From NCBI GenBank assembly GCA_018340375.1, contig JAFFJZ010000020.1, forward strand, positions 3,906,001 through 3,970,000: a DNA stretch of 64,000 nucleotides, in the 5' to 3' direction. The first letter of the stretch is position 1. Each line of letters starts with the position of its first letter. A program made the position numbers and the translations under genes. This DNA is from Gonatopus flavifemur (Eukaryota; Arthropoda; Insecta; Hymenoptera; Dryinidae). Below are positions 21,800-32,443 of the stretch, one piece after another. The notes under the pieces are model-generated. The model was not told where the DNA came from and did not search any database. It saw only the letters and a program-made list of their open reading frames with translations.

Positions 21800-23770
21800 T
21801 TTCTATACAGAACGGCAGGTAGTTTTTTATTTCCCCAATTTAACTAACGTAAGGAAGGGGTAGGTGATGAAATGAGTGAGATGAAAAGAAGACGAAACAG
21901 TTGTGGTTTAGATACACATACATTTATTAAAAAAAAACTTATATGAACAATTTGAATGGAATACATATGATTAATCAAAAAAATTATATCTCAATTATCT
22001 CCTCAGGTTTAAGACTTATCTTTTTCAACATTTTTAGGGGTATTCCCTCGTAAACTTTTTAAAATTTTAAGCAACACTCGCAATCGAAAAAGTTTACCCT
22101 GAATTTTATACAAAGCTCCCAACGATTGGGGTATGGGATATTCATGAAAGTTGGTGAAGCCAACTTGATGTTTTCAATTCTTTTGTGGCCCGAATAAGGT
22201 CCTTCTTATCCTTCAGTGATTAGAGAAGAACTTTGGGTAACAGGGGTCTCCTTCCTTCACTTCTCCGGTGCGGAGACTCCGTCGGCGCTCATCCAAACGA
22301 GCTTGAATCGCTTTGATTTTGATCCCTACAGCCGCGATTCCTTCCACTATGCAGAAAAAAAGGGGAGAGAAGAAGGGTTAAAACACTGATCAGATCGATT
22401 AATGATTATAGACCATGTTGAATTTAAATCCAATGAATTAATCAAATAAAAACTTGTCAGACAACAAATGGGAATTGATTATGTGGGTTTAGAATACGCT
22501 TTTCCAATCAAGATATGTATTCATATACAAATATCCAGATTGGTAAAAGACGTATCATTGAGTGTGCGTAAAAAAAAAACCAATGGATTCAAATTCATTG
22601 ATGTTCTTTACTTAAGATTTTTCTTCGGACTGTATTATGTGTAAAATTCAGATTTGATACACATATACAGCAGAAGATCTACCTTTAGTTATGCATTCAA
22701 TGCTAATACGCAAAGGTAGAGATACTTACTGATGATTGAGTGAAGATAATTGCTGGGTCCTCCTTGAATTTGTCGTTGGATGATGGTTAAAACTTCTTCA
22801 GCATGGTTGATCGTTGGTTCCAACGTATATAGGTGGTTGACTTCCTCGTTGAATATTGACAAGAGATTTCCTCGTTGACCGTGTAGATTGAATGGTTAGA
22901 AAAAGACGATTGTTCTCTCGTAGAATATTCTTGAGAGAATTGTTTCCTTCTTGAGAGAAGTACTCCTTCTTGAGAGAAGAGGTGTGTAGCTTTAGAGCTG
23001 AATCCGTAGTGAATTGAATTTGGCTATGTTTTTCGCCTGTTTATATATTTTCCTGATCCTTCAATTCACCAATCAGAATGCTTCTTTTTATTTGTACCCT
23101 TCGAGGGTAGAAGTACATGTAATTACTCTCGTTGACCATTCTTTCTCAAACGGTAAATTCGTCCGTTTGGGTTTTCCTATCCCTTCTCTTGGTGCCGTTT
23201 TCTTCACATCGAGGCTTCCTCGTCGTGATGGTTTGGTTCAAGTTTTTATTCTAATTTTTATATTAGATATCTTATTGTTATTATTGTTTCTATTATTTGT
23301 TTAATGGTTGATTTAAAGAGTATGAAATCTTTTATCATATTAATCCTTAAAATTATTATGAAGTTTAAAAATATTGATGAAATTTTACAAACACGTTAAG
23401 GAAGAAAGTTTTATCGTTGAGGAGAAAAAATTCTTAACAGTAAAGACCTTATCATTGAATTCGATATTTCATTATGGGGTTTAATAGATTTGTTATGTGA
23501 GAAACTTATAATATTCTTATGAAGTTCAAGGCAGATTTCCTTATATTCATGGAGGTATAGGTATATATGTATATATATGTATATATATATATATATATAT
23601 GTATAGGGATATAGCAGTGAATATATATATATATATATATATGTAAAAAGGAGTATGAAACTATATGTATGTACATATATTCATGGGGATGTAGATAAAA
23701 AGGAGTTTGAAACTATATTTTATGTGTATAAACGTTTTCACGAATAGGCATTTCGTCACATACGTAATTG
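21800..23770. mobile_element. ~2-kb insertion of unknown type inside the transposase gene
   Basis: Joining TCCTGTATA (21790-21798) to CATTTGGTTTTTGGG (from 23764) restores a continuous transposase frame, so the interval is foreign. It has no gag, pol or transposase reading frame and no clear inverted ends. A TATATAGG box at 22827 and a terminal AT microsatellite are present. It could be a solo LTR or several nested remnants. Target repeats TGTATA/TGTACA at the two ends are only approximate. Confidence 0.5.
23563..23643. repeat. AT/GT-rich microsatellite
   Basis: Interrupted (TA)n and (TATG)n runs lie within the unknown insertion. Confidence 0.85.
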
Positions 23771-25952
23771 TACACATTTGGTTTTTGGGTTTGATGAATG
23801 CTTGAATAAAGTTACGCAGAAGCAACAAATGGACATCAATGTCAGGTACTGGGGAAAAAATAATCAAGTAGAAACCCGATATCTGACTTCAGCATTTTTA
23901 CAAAAAACACAAGCCACTGATTCACTTTCTGCATTTCTAGATTCCACACAACCATTTAACTTGAATAAAATCCTCCAGGTTTCTATGGATGGGCCCAATA
24001 TGAACGTCAAATTTCTCAAATATCTTAAAGCTTTCACAAGAGATCAGAATAACGATGCCCCAGGAATTTTGGAAATAGGATCTTGTGGACTTCATGTCCT
24101 CAATGGAGCTTTTAAAACTGGAGCGAATTCTAAGGGATGGGAACTACTTGAGTTACACAGAGCATTATATTTCTTATTCAAAGATTCACCTGCTAGGCGA
24201 GCTTCATTGCATTCATACTCCCAATCAGATTTACTTCCTCTAAGATTTTGCTCCGTACGCTGGCTGGAGAATTCTGATTTTGCACAACGATCTTTGAAAA
24301 TGTTACCGTCCCTAAAACTATTCGTCGAAGGTGTTATAAAAGATGGTTTAGAACCTTCAAACAAAAGCTATTTACATGTGAAGAATACTATTCGTGATGA
24401 GTTGCTACCAGCCAAACTTCCATTTTTCATAACAATCGCAAGTGAATTGGAAATTTTTCTTCGGGAGTTTCAAACGGATGCTCCTCTCGCTTCTTTCCTT
24501 TACAACTCCTTATCCACCGTAATGCGTCGCTTGATGGAAAGGTTAGTGGTGAGGAAAGTTTTGGATTCTTCATCAGCACTAATGAAAATAGATTTAAACG
24601 ACAAGCGAAATCTCATATCACCTAAAGACATTTTTTTGGGCATTTCTACCGAATCTACTCTAAGAAAGCTTAAAGGAGTTTCAGCTAAAGATATTTTATT
24701 TTTTCGCAATGACTGTAGAAATTTTTTACTGAAATGTACAGAGAAATTGAAGACACGATCTCCTTTGAAATATGAATTAACCAAGGCTATATCGTATTTT
24801 GCTCCAAATGTGACTGTCAAACCGAACATTTTTTCTAAACGTTTATCTCAATTGCTTTTGATTCTGACAGAGAGTAATTGGTTGCCTGGTATTGACGCTG
24901 ATGAAGCGAAGCAGCAATTGGAAGAGATATGTTCCAAAACCACTGTCATTGAAGCCATGAAGTCAGATAGAATAAACGATCAACGACTTGATCATTTTTG
25001 GTATCATTTGCTGACCCTGGTAAAAACGAAGTGTAACAAAATACATTTGCGATGCATTCCACGGCGCGAAACACCACTCCGGGTACATTCGGATGAACCT
25101 CGCATTGCACTGTAACTACAGTGTAACACTTTATTTTCACCAGGGGACTGCCGAAAAGAATTGTGAACAAGCAATTACTGTGATGAAAATGAGTATGATT
25201 ATAGCTGAGTTCGTTTAGTAGTGTCCCAAGTTACCCCAACTTGCTCCAAGTATTTTGGATTCGTTATTTCCAATTATAGGAACGAAATGACTGGTTTGTT
25301 ACAAGTTAGAGCAACCCAGAACACGTAGAACGAACGAACCTATTATCACACGGTAATGCGAATGTGGAAAGGGGCTCTCTATCAACAAAGATTGTGTCTG
25401 GGAAAACATGGAAGAGGAATTTCTTGTGTGTCGAAGAATCGTGTACGACCATATTATAAATAATGGAGGTTTAGAAGAATTCGGAATCACAAAGTCCTTA
25501 ATTCTTCCGGTACGCAATGCCAGAGCGAAGTTTGCAGAAGCCGTTATACAGCGCCGTAAGAAACAAGCTGAAAAACAGACAGCTAAAGTAAAGAAGAGGC
25601 AAGCCAATTTTCAAATTCAAGAACTGGAAGGAAAGAAAATTAAATTGTTACGGGACGCTGAAGCTGAAGTCGAAGCGATAAATGACGCAATTCGGGCTCT
25701 GAAAACAGCCCAGTTCGCAAACATCATAAAGTTTCAACGTATTTTTATTTGTTATCTGAAACGTTAATTCTTATTGTAGACGGAGGTGCAATATTTAAAG
25801 TGAAAAAAGTGCTGTGATTATGATTTGATATCTATTTGCCAGTGATGAGGAAATGTACCTGCGTATTGAAATCACAAGATTGTATCAAAACTATTTTTAT
25901 CGTTTGAAAGTATATGAACTGAGATGGAATCTGTGGTTTCAATTCATAAATA

Positions 25953-26117
25953 CAGTAGACCTCCAATTATCCGAATCAATTGGGACCAGACCCCATTCGG
26001 ATAATCGGATTTTTTACGGAAAATACATACTCAACTGTGCGTCTTAAAAAAGAGAGAGAAAAAACCGTTCTGGAATCGATTCGGATGATTGGAGTTCGGT
26101 CAATTGGAGCTCTACTG
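25953..26117. mobile_element. Pogo/Tigger-like MITE, 165 bp
   Basis: The left end CAGTAGACCTCCAATTATCC and right end GGAGCTCTACTG are inverted repeats. It is flanked by TA on both sides (25951-25952, 26118-26119), the target duplication of the Tc1/mariner superfamily. The CAG...CTCC...TATCCGAA terminus is characteristic of Tigger-type elements. It has no coding capacity. Confidence 0.8.
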
Positions 26118-26462
26118 TATTACTCTTATTTTGTCATGTCTTTTACCAGAGTTGCGTTTGTTACGTGATTTTGTAATTTCTTACGTTATATACCTGGTTT
26201 CTGGAGTATAATGTATGTAAGATCCTTGAACTCTCCTCAAGAGCAAGAAGTTGATTTTACACGTGAAATGCTCAGTTTTTTGTACATCCCTATCAAAAAA
26301 ATCCAGGTGAGTCCCATGGAAATCTACATGGGCATTTCATGGGTACCCATTGGTTTCCATGTGGGTTCCTAGGCAATCTTAGGTGTGACTCGCGGTGACT
26401 TTTGACGGGGGTAGTCATAAACCATATAAAATACTCGGAAGTATATGATTATATCAACTCTG

Positions 26463-26875
26463 CACGGAGAGATATGTAGAATTAAATTTACTATGGTGCT
26501 TTGTAATCGAAGAACAGGCTGAACTTACAATAAAATTTACTATGACGAAACAATACGCAGTAAAAAATTTTGTATTGAAAACTGTCCACTCAATATTCGT
26601 ATTGAAAGTCAACACAAAAAATTATCAAATTGAAAGAGTTTCAATGTAAATTAACACTTTCGCGTCAGTTCCACACATTCTTTGTATCAATATTTGAAGC
26701 GAATTTTGAGTAGACCGTTTGGGACATGCGAATGTGTTAAAAATACACAAAATTTTTCACTCTGTAGACACCTGATCACATTTACAATGCCTTACAGTGA
26801 ATTCCATTGGAAAGTCAGTATGATCCTCGGTTTCAATAATCACGTAGTAAATTTAACTATAAATATCTCTCCGTG
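26463..26875. mobile_element. CAC-terminus MITE (CACGGAGAGATAT), 413 bp
   Basis: The termini CACGGAGAGATAT and ATATCTCTCCGTG are perfect inverted repeats, flanked by TG on both sides. The interior is rich in TTGTATTGAAA and ACACAAA words on both strands. No ORF of note. Confidence 0.8.
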
Positions 26876-27084
26876 TGTGTTCAACGATGAAAATTATCAA
26901 ATTTTATGCTTATCATCAAAATTCTATTTGCTGAGTCGAAATAATTAATACTTGAGCGTTGGAAAACATCTCATTTGTACATAATATAAAAGTTCACAAA
27001 CCTCAGGGAAATTCACAAAAAGTACTCCTGGAAAACCGGGAATTCTCAGGGAATTTGAAAATGAGATTTTTGTCGCCACCCTGT

Positions 27085-27194
27085 ATCCGGTTTTTGTGTC
27101 CTGGTCTCGTCCGGGACTATCCGGGACTTGGTCGGGAATTTGCCCACAAATTAGAGTTGAGACTCGTATAGGACCCGTATAGGTGTCGGAACTT
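27085..27194 (+). repeat. CCGG-rich dispersed repeat, middle part of the interrupted copy
   Basis: It continues the repeat begun at 2831, starting with the duplicated TATCCG, and ends at CGGAACTTTA before a second insertion. Sequence and order match 28170-28270 in the uninterrupted copy. Confidence 0.7.
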
Positions 27195-27196
27195 TA

Positions 27197-28018
27197 CTCT
27201 CTAAATGTGAATCAGTGGAATCTCACTGTTAATTTTTTCTTATTACCACTATTTAGTTTTCCCGATTCTTTTATTGTAGAAGATCGGGACGGCGTCGTAT
27301 AAGGCCTCGTAAGAAAAACGCGTGTGACTTGCACGAAATCTCGTTCTAGAATGACGCCTCTAGGCTGGCACAGCGGTCTGCAGCAGTGTTTCCACACGAG
27401 CAAAAAAAAATTCCCACCAACTAGAATGAAAAATCCCTCTTTATCCCTTTTTTGAGAACAAAAAAAATCCCTCTCTATCTCTTTTACCGAAGAAAAAATC
27501 CCTAAATATTTCCCTGTTTGAAAAATGAATGTCTTGTTGGAGATATGTTTTAAGTATAGAATTTTCCAGGTTTTGTATTTCCATAAAAAAATTGATTTTG
27601 CTCAAAAATCCCACAAAATCCCTCATTCCCTGTTTGATCCCTCAAGAGGTCTAAAAATCCCTAAACTGGGATAAAAATCCCTAAAGTGGAAACACTGGTC
27701 TGCAGGCCGCTTAACGACACGAACGCATCCGAACGGATACGAACCTCTCCGAATGACTCGCGGACGAGCGTTTATTCGACACTCATTGATTCAACAGTTA
27801 TAAGTATACCACTAATTTCAATCAGTTGCATTCCACTGCATAATCAGTGAATAGTCACTGATTTCGCAGTTGGATGTTATTTTCACTGATCACAATTAGT
27901 CACATTTCACCATGGAAATCAGTGAATATTCACTGATTCGCAGTGTATATGCACTGGTTCGCAGTGGTATACTTATCACTGTAATCCAGTGGGATTCCAC
28001 TGATTCAGTTTTAGAGAG
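27197..28018. mobile_element. CTCTCTAAA-family hairpin-array element with nested hAT MITE
   Basis: The left end CTCTCTAAATGTGAATCAG and right end CTGATTCAGTTTTAGAGAG are inverted, with TA duplicated (27195-27196, 28019-28020). The host repeat resumes after it with TATACGGGTTC. Both ends contain CAGTG-N6-CACTG split palindromes, with centres GAATCT, AATAGT, AATATT, TATATG and GGATTC. A 314-bp hAT-type MITE is inserted at 27384. Confidence 0.75.
27384..27697. mobile_element. hAT-type MITE, 314 bp
   Basis: The termini CAGTGTTTCCAC and GTGGAAACACTG are perfect inverted repeats. They are flanked by the exact 8-bp duplication GTCTGCAG (27376-27383, 27698-27705), diagnostic of hAT. The interior is AAATCCCTnnnTATCCC-rich and non-coding. 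Confidence 0.9.
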
Positions 28019-28375
28019 TATACGGGTTCATCCGGGAAATGATCGGGTTTTCGTGTTCGGGTTCTTATCAGGTCCGTTCCGGGTCTGACTAGGGATTCAT
28101 TTCAAGGTTTCCATTCGGAACCCGGATAGGCATCGGAACTTTATCCGGGTCTATACGGTGACTTATACGGTTTTTGTGTCCTGATCTCACCCGGAATCAT
28201 CCGGGACTCATTCGGGATTTTTCCCACGAATTGAAGTTGAAACCCGCATAAGACCCGAATAACAGTCGGAACGTTATCCGGGTTCATCCGGGAATCAATC
28301 GGGTTCTTGTATTCGGGTCCTAATCGGGTTCTATTCAGTTCTTATTCAGATCCATTAAAAAAATTTCGATCTATA
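28019..28375 (+). repeat. CCGG-rich dispersed repeat: tail of interrupted copy plus an uninterrupted copy
   Basis: 28021-28100 completes the copy started at 2831. From about 28110 a further copy runs without interruption through GGTCTATACGGTGACTTAT. It serves as the reference showing what the split copy looked like before the two insertions. The copies carry repeated CCGGGT and CCGGGA words and no ORF. Confidence 0.65.
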
Positions 28376-29394
28376 TTATGGTACGGAAAAGAATTTTTTG
28401 TGATAATTCGATTCTATATGCGTTGCAGACGATTTATAGGCACTCATCGGTATACGTAGTATACCAGCACGGAGTGCCTATTGCACTCGCTATCGTACGC
28501 TCTGACCGTATCTTCTAAAATATTTGAGTAATCCGATTGGAAGTTGGATAGTATTTCATTTCATGCAATACTGATTCATAATCCGTGGGGTTGGCTGTAT
28601 GTCTGGCTGTCTGTCTGTATGTGCTCGGGATAACTCTGGACCGAGTGGACCAAATTGGATAAAATTTATAGAGGACCTTCTCCGAACCCATCCCCCGAGA
28701 CCATTTTTTTTATTGCAATCGGACAAGTCCTATTTTTTTTATTTTTTTCTGAAAAAATAAGTGATCTCGGAGAAAATTTTCTCCGCTGTATACATATATA
28801 TATACCTCATTTTCTCCGCAGTCTTTGAATATTCGCTATCTTGGCTCGGATCGATGAATTATTATGAAACATGGGTCTTAGGTGTTTTCGAGGGTGCTGA
28901 ATTCGAATCTGGGGTCGGATCCCGAATTCAAGATGGCGGACGTGAATTCAGTCAACTTTGCATTTGTGGACAGATTTATATGAAACATGGGTTCTAGGGG
29001 TTTTCGAGTGTGCTGAATTCGAATCTGGGCTCCAATGTTGAAAGAAAATAATAATTCCGATCTTCCCGTGTAAGCTTCACTGCATCCAAAGACTCTTCAA
29101 GAGCTGGTTGACGTTATGACAACTGCGCACTAGTGAGAATCCAAAAGTGAAGGAAGTAGCTATTGAAACAAATGAAGCCTGAAAATATTCCGATTTATTC
29201 CTAAATTACGCCTAAATAACCCTTCGTTACGCTTATTACGCTTAAATTACTTTTAGCTTATGCTTTCGTGACGCTTCCAGGCTTCATTCCTACCAGTACA
29301 GTTGAAATCCTACAGTTCCCCAGGTACATGTTTCTGAATCATTTGGAGATGGTATAAAGGATGGTAGGCAATAAGTTCCAGACTTTCTGAACAT
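28376..29394. other. Unassigned stretch with one stable hairpin
   Basis: No gene was recognised. A strong nested hairpin lies at 28436-28481 (ATAGGCACTC pairs with GAGTGCCTAT, GGTATAC with GTATACC). Two similar lines of GAATTCGAATCTGGG(G/C)TC (near 28898 and 29014) mark a short duplication. The TCTGGCTGTCTGTCTGTATG region near 28603 is simple sequence. Confidence 0.4.
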
Positions 29395-29980
29395 TACATC
29401 TCCAAGGTTTCTCAATTGAGAGAAAAACCGATGAGGGTTTTTCCATATGTCCCCGGATATCTGAATTGTTCAAAATGCGAGCGAAACGAGCATATGTGGG
29501 CTACGATCCATTCAAAATAAGCGAAGCGAATTTGCAAAGGCCTGACGGTCTTGAGATGACCATAAAATAACCGAAAAATAACGGTTGCTTTGTGCGCTTT
29601 TGTAACCAAAAGATTACCAAAAAATTACCAAGTTGTAGGAGATTGATTTCGGTAACGTTCTGGTCATTTTCACGAAAGTGACCGATGATTGACCGTTTTT
29701 AAGAAGAATTTTATTGGTAAATTTTGGGTAATTTTTGATAGAACAACCAAAATTGAACCATTTAAGCAGACATTTTTTTCGGTAACGTTTTGGTAATTTT
29801 CACGAAAGTGACCGAAAATTGAGCGTTTTCAAGAGAAATTTTATTGGTAAATTTTGGGTAATTTTTCATAGAACAACCAAAATTGAACCATTTAGGCAGA
29901 AATTTTTTTCGGTAACGTTTTAGTCGTTTTCACGAAAGTGACCGAAAATTGACCGTTTTCAAGGGAAACCGTTTTCAACG

Positions 29981-30011
29981 AAACCAAACCAAACCAAACC
30001 AAACCAAACCA
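29981..30011 (+). repeat. (AAACC)n microsatellite
   Basis: There are six copies of the pentamer AAACC, directly abutting the first copy of the 173-bp array. Confidence 0.85.
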
Positions 30012-30915
30012 AAATACAACCAAAATATAATCATAATATAACGGTTATTTTTTGGTAATTTTTCGGTGGTTCAGTCATGTTCTAACTTTGAAATATTTCA
30101 GATATCCCCGATTGATATGGGGAATATTATTGGTTATTTGTTGGTAAAAAATTGGTTTTCCATGCCGAAACCCTAATGCAACCAAAATACAACCAAAATA
30201 TAATCATAATATAACGGTTATTTTTTGGTAATTTTTCGGTCGTTCAGTCAGGTTCTAACTTTGAATTATTTCAGATATCCCTGATTGATGTGAGGAATAT
30301 TTTTGGTTATTTGTTGGTAAAAAATTGGTTTTTCATGCGGAAACCCTAATGCAACCAAAATACAACCAAAATATAATCATAATATAACGGTTATTTTTTG
30401 GTAATTTTTCGGTCGTTCAGTCAGGTTCTAACTTTGAATTATTTCAGATATCCCTGAGGCTAACCTCCCATGGACCGGAATTCGTTCCGGCGGAATGACT
30501 TTAAACCAATCGCTTTCACAATTTCTTTTAGAGCGTTCTATCAGAAATCTATAAAAAATTGTGCATTGGTTCAATTTTCATTCCGCCGGAACGAATTCCG
30601 GTCCATGGGAGGCCAGCCTAATTGATGTGAGGAATATTTTTGGTTATTTGTTGGTAAAAAATCGGTTTTTCATGCGGAAACCCTAATGCAACCAAAATAG
30701 AACCAAAATAGAACCAAAATATAATCATAATATAACGGTTATTTTTTAGTAACTTTTTGGTCGTTCAGTCAGGTTCTAACTTTGAATTATTTCAGATATC
30801 CCTGATTGATGTGGGGAATATTTTTGGTTATTTGTTGGTAAAAAATCGGTTCTCCATGCGGAAACCCTAATGCAACCAAAATACAACTAAAATATAACGG
30901 TTTTTTTCGGTAATG
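30011..30915 (+). repeat. 173-bp tandem repeat, five copies
   Basis: The block starting AAAATACAACCAAAATATAA recurs at 30011, 30184, 30357, 30694 and 30878. The first three are spaced exactly 173 bp. The larger fourth step (337) is accounted for by a 161-bp MITE plus a 3-bp duplication. The fourth copy carries an extra AACCAAAATAG, and the fifth is truncated. Confidence 0.85.
30458..30618. mobile_element. PIF/Harbinger-like MITE inserted in the tandem array, 161 bp
   Basis: The terminal inverted repeats are ~41 bp (GGCTAACCTCCCATGGACCG against GGCTGGCCTCCCATGGACCG read from the other end). The spacing of array copies shows that insertion added 164 bp, so the duplication is 3 bp (TGA left, TAA right). 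This fits the 3-bp TWA-type target of PIF/Harbinger elements. Confidence 0.7.
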
Positions 30916-31259
30916 TTTTTGGTTCAAAAAGCGCACAAAGCAGCCGTTATTTTTCGGTAATGTTTTGGTAAAAAACCTTTGAATTACCATTTTTTCACCA
31001 TAGTATTACTCAAACCAAACCGAACCTCAAAATGACCGAAAAATAACCAATTTTTGGGTTATTTCGAATTCGCCAGGGAGGTTGCAAAGAAAAGTGAAAA
31101 AAACAATTCCATGCTTAGAAAATTGAACAATAGCGTAACATTTTCGGCTTCGAGTCAATATTCTGAATTCGCCATCTTGAATTTTGCAATACTTAGGAAC
31201 ACATCTTGAAACTCAGGGTCCATAGACGCAAAATTTTCAATCATTTTCCATTTTCGTTT

Positions 31260-31516
31260 CGATGCGAAAATGCCAATAGGACAAATTGTTTGAATGGAAA
31301 AATCCGTTTTTTTTATTCATAAACCAACAAAACTTCTTTGGATTGCATTTTTGAGAAATTCTGATGACAGATTTGGAAAGTTCGGGCAATTTTACGTGAG
31401 ACATACCTACTTAAAAAGTTTTTTTGGTGCGATATTGTGGAAAAGACATGCGTTGAAAAAAACCTTGAAAAAGCGTCCGTCTGGGGCTCAATAGGTTAAG
31501 TTGGAATGGCTAAAAT
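31260..31516. repeat. Dispersed repeat, copy 2 (part inverted)
   Basis: Much of this block is the inverse of 2600-2825, and it joins a TAAAATTAATAGGC segment shared with 2434-2450. It forms the left flank of the 911-bp palindrome. Confidence 0.55.
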
Positions 31517-31524
31517 TAATAGGC

Positions 31525-32435
31525 GGGTCGGTGCCGAATCAACGAAAAACCAAATCAAAAAAAATTTACTAGCAGTATGAAGTTGTCATTTTGTTGCAGT
31601 ATGAAATGAAATTAGTCATAGATCATTGATTAAATTAAACGAAAAGTGAAAAACATTGATTTGCTAACACAACCCCACGGTAAACTTAATTTCCCTTTGT
31701 TATGTTTATGATTATGGTATGGTTATGTTTATGATAACAACAAACCGATTTTCGTTCTCTACAGACGTTTGAAACAGTTTGATTGTACCGATCGATTAGG
31801 AAGATCATTAATAATTTTATTAGAATGATGAATTACGTGTCTACTGTAATAAACGGGTGCAGTGAATAGGTTAACATAAAGAAAAATCATCTGGTCACCA
31901 AGAAGAAGAGAATTTTCCATTCACCATGATAGAAGCTTATTCTGTGACGATCTCGTGAAACGTATGAGCTATGCTATAATACGTTTGTTCTTCCGTTTTG
32001 TATTCATCGTCCTCAACTTTAGCTTTATGTAGTGTTTTCTTAATTTTCTCTTCTTCTTGGTGACCAGATGATTTTCCTTTATGTTAACCTATTCACTGCA
32101 CCCGTTTATTACAGTAGACACGTAATTCATCATTCTAATAAAATTATTAATGATCTTCCTAATCGATCGGTACAATTAAACTGTTTCAAACGTCTGTAGA
32201 GAACGGAAATCGGTTTGTTGTTATCATAAACATAACCATACCATAATCATAAACATAACAAAAGGAAATTGTTTACCGTGGGGTTGTGTTAGCAAATCAA
32301 TGTTTTTTACTTTTCGTTTAATTTAATCAATGATCTATGACTAATTTCATTTCATACTGCAACAAAATGACAACTTCATATTGCTAGTAAATTTTTTTTC
32401 GTTGATTTGGTTTTTCGTTGATTCGGCACCGACCC
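31525..32435. mobile_element. 911-bp palindromic element with 8-bp target duplication
   Basis: The termini GGGTCGGTGCCGAATCAACG and CGTTGATTCGGCACCGACCC are perfect inverses. The arms run almost to the centre (near 31980). The 8-bp sequence TAATAGGC is duplicated at 31517-31524 and 32436-32443. The intact target (TAATAGGCGGGATTATC) is seen at 2442. No ORF of note. The superfamily is uncertain (hAT and P both make 8-bp duplications). Confidence 0.85.
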
Positions 32436-32443
32436 TAATAGGC

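Larger units (their letters stand above)
21122..25725 (+). pseudogene. hAT-like transposase gene with BED-type zinc finger, broken
   Basis: The first exon-like part (21122-21800) begins with a Met and a BED-like finger (YCSLCQCKFS, then HRKGKKH). A Ser/Thr-rich linker and a DKMAYPITYGIAPTFKQNLIDD block follow. A ~2-kb insertion then intervenes. The frame resumes near 23766 with VFGFDECLNKV, MDINVRYW, VSMDGPNMNVKF and a long helical core to about 25030. After another disturbed ~300 bp, the C-terminal part has SHGNANVERG, matching the hAT dimerisation region, then INKDCVWENM and CRRIVYD. A one-base frameshift separates these two near 25376. A basic coiled segment follows to 25725. The gene is non-functional. 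It would have encoded the enzyme that moves a DNA transposon, possibly the one ending at 27084. Confidence 0.7.
2921..27084. mobile_element. 24-kb insertion bounded by CAGGGTGGCGACA inverted termini
   Basis: The left terminus CAGGGTGGCGACA (2921) and right terminus TGTCGCCACCCTG (27072-27084) are perfect 13-bp inverted repeats. Both are followed inward by sequence rich in CAGGGAAAT and CCGGGAA words. Flanking TATCCG is duplicated, and the host repeat continues across the gap, so the interval behaves as a single insertion. It was later filled with LINEs and foldback elements. A decayed hAT-like transposase gene ends 1.4 kb from the right terminus and could be its own gene (inference). The 6-bp duplication is not the 8 bp expected of hAT, which argues for caution. 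An alternative is recombination between two independent insertions at the same site. Confidence 0.5.
29395..31062. mobile_element. Palindromic element of ACCGAAAAATAACGG words with internal tandem array
   Basis: The left flank block ACCGAAAAATAACGGTTGC followed by TTTGTGCGCTTTT (29572-29603) recurs inverted at 30922-30960. Between them are many GGTAATTTT, AACCAAAA and TTTTCGGTAA words and a 173-bp tandem array. The outer limits are not sharply defined. It has no coding content. Confidence 0.55.

Noticed and set aside
2921..27084. Polinton/Maverick element, suggested by the 6-bp duplication and size
   Set aside because: No protein-primed polymerase, integrase, ATPase or capsid-like frames are present. 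The size comes from nested LINEs and foldbacks.
28436..28481. microRNA gene
   Set aside because: The stem is too short for a typical precursor and there is no evidence of expression. Recorded only as a hairpin.
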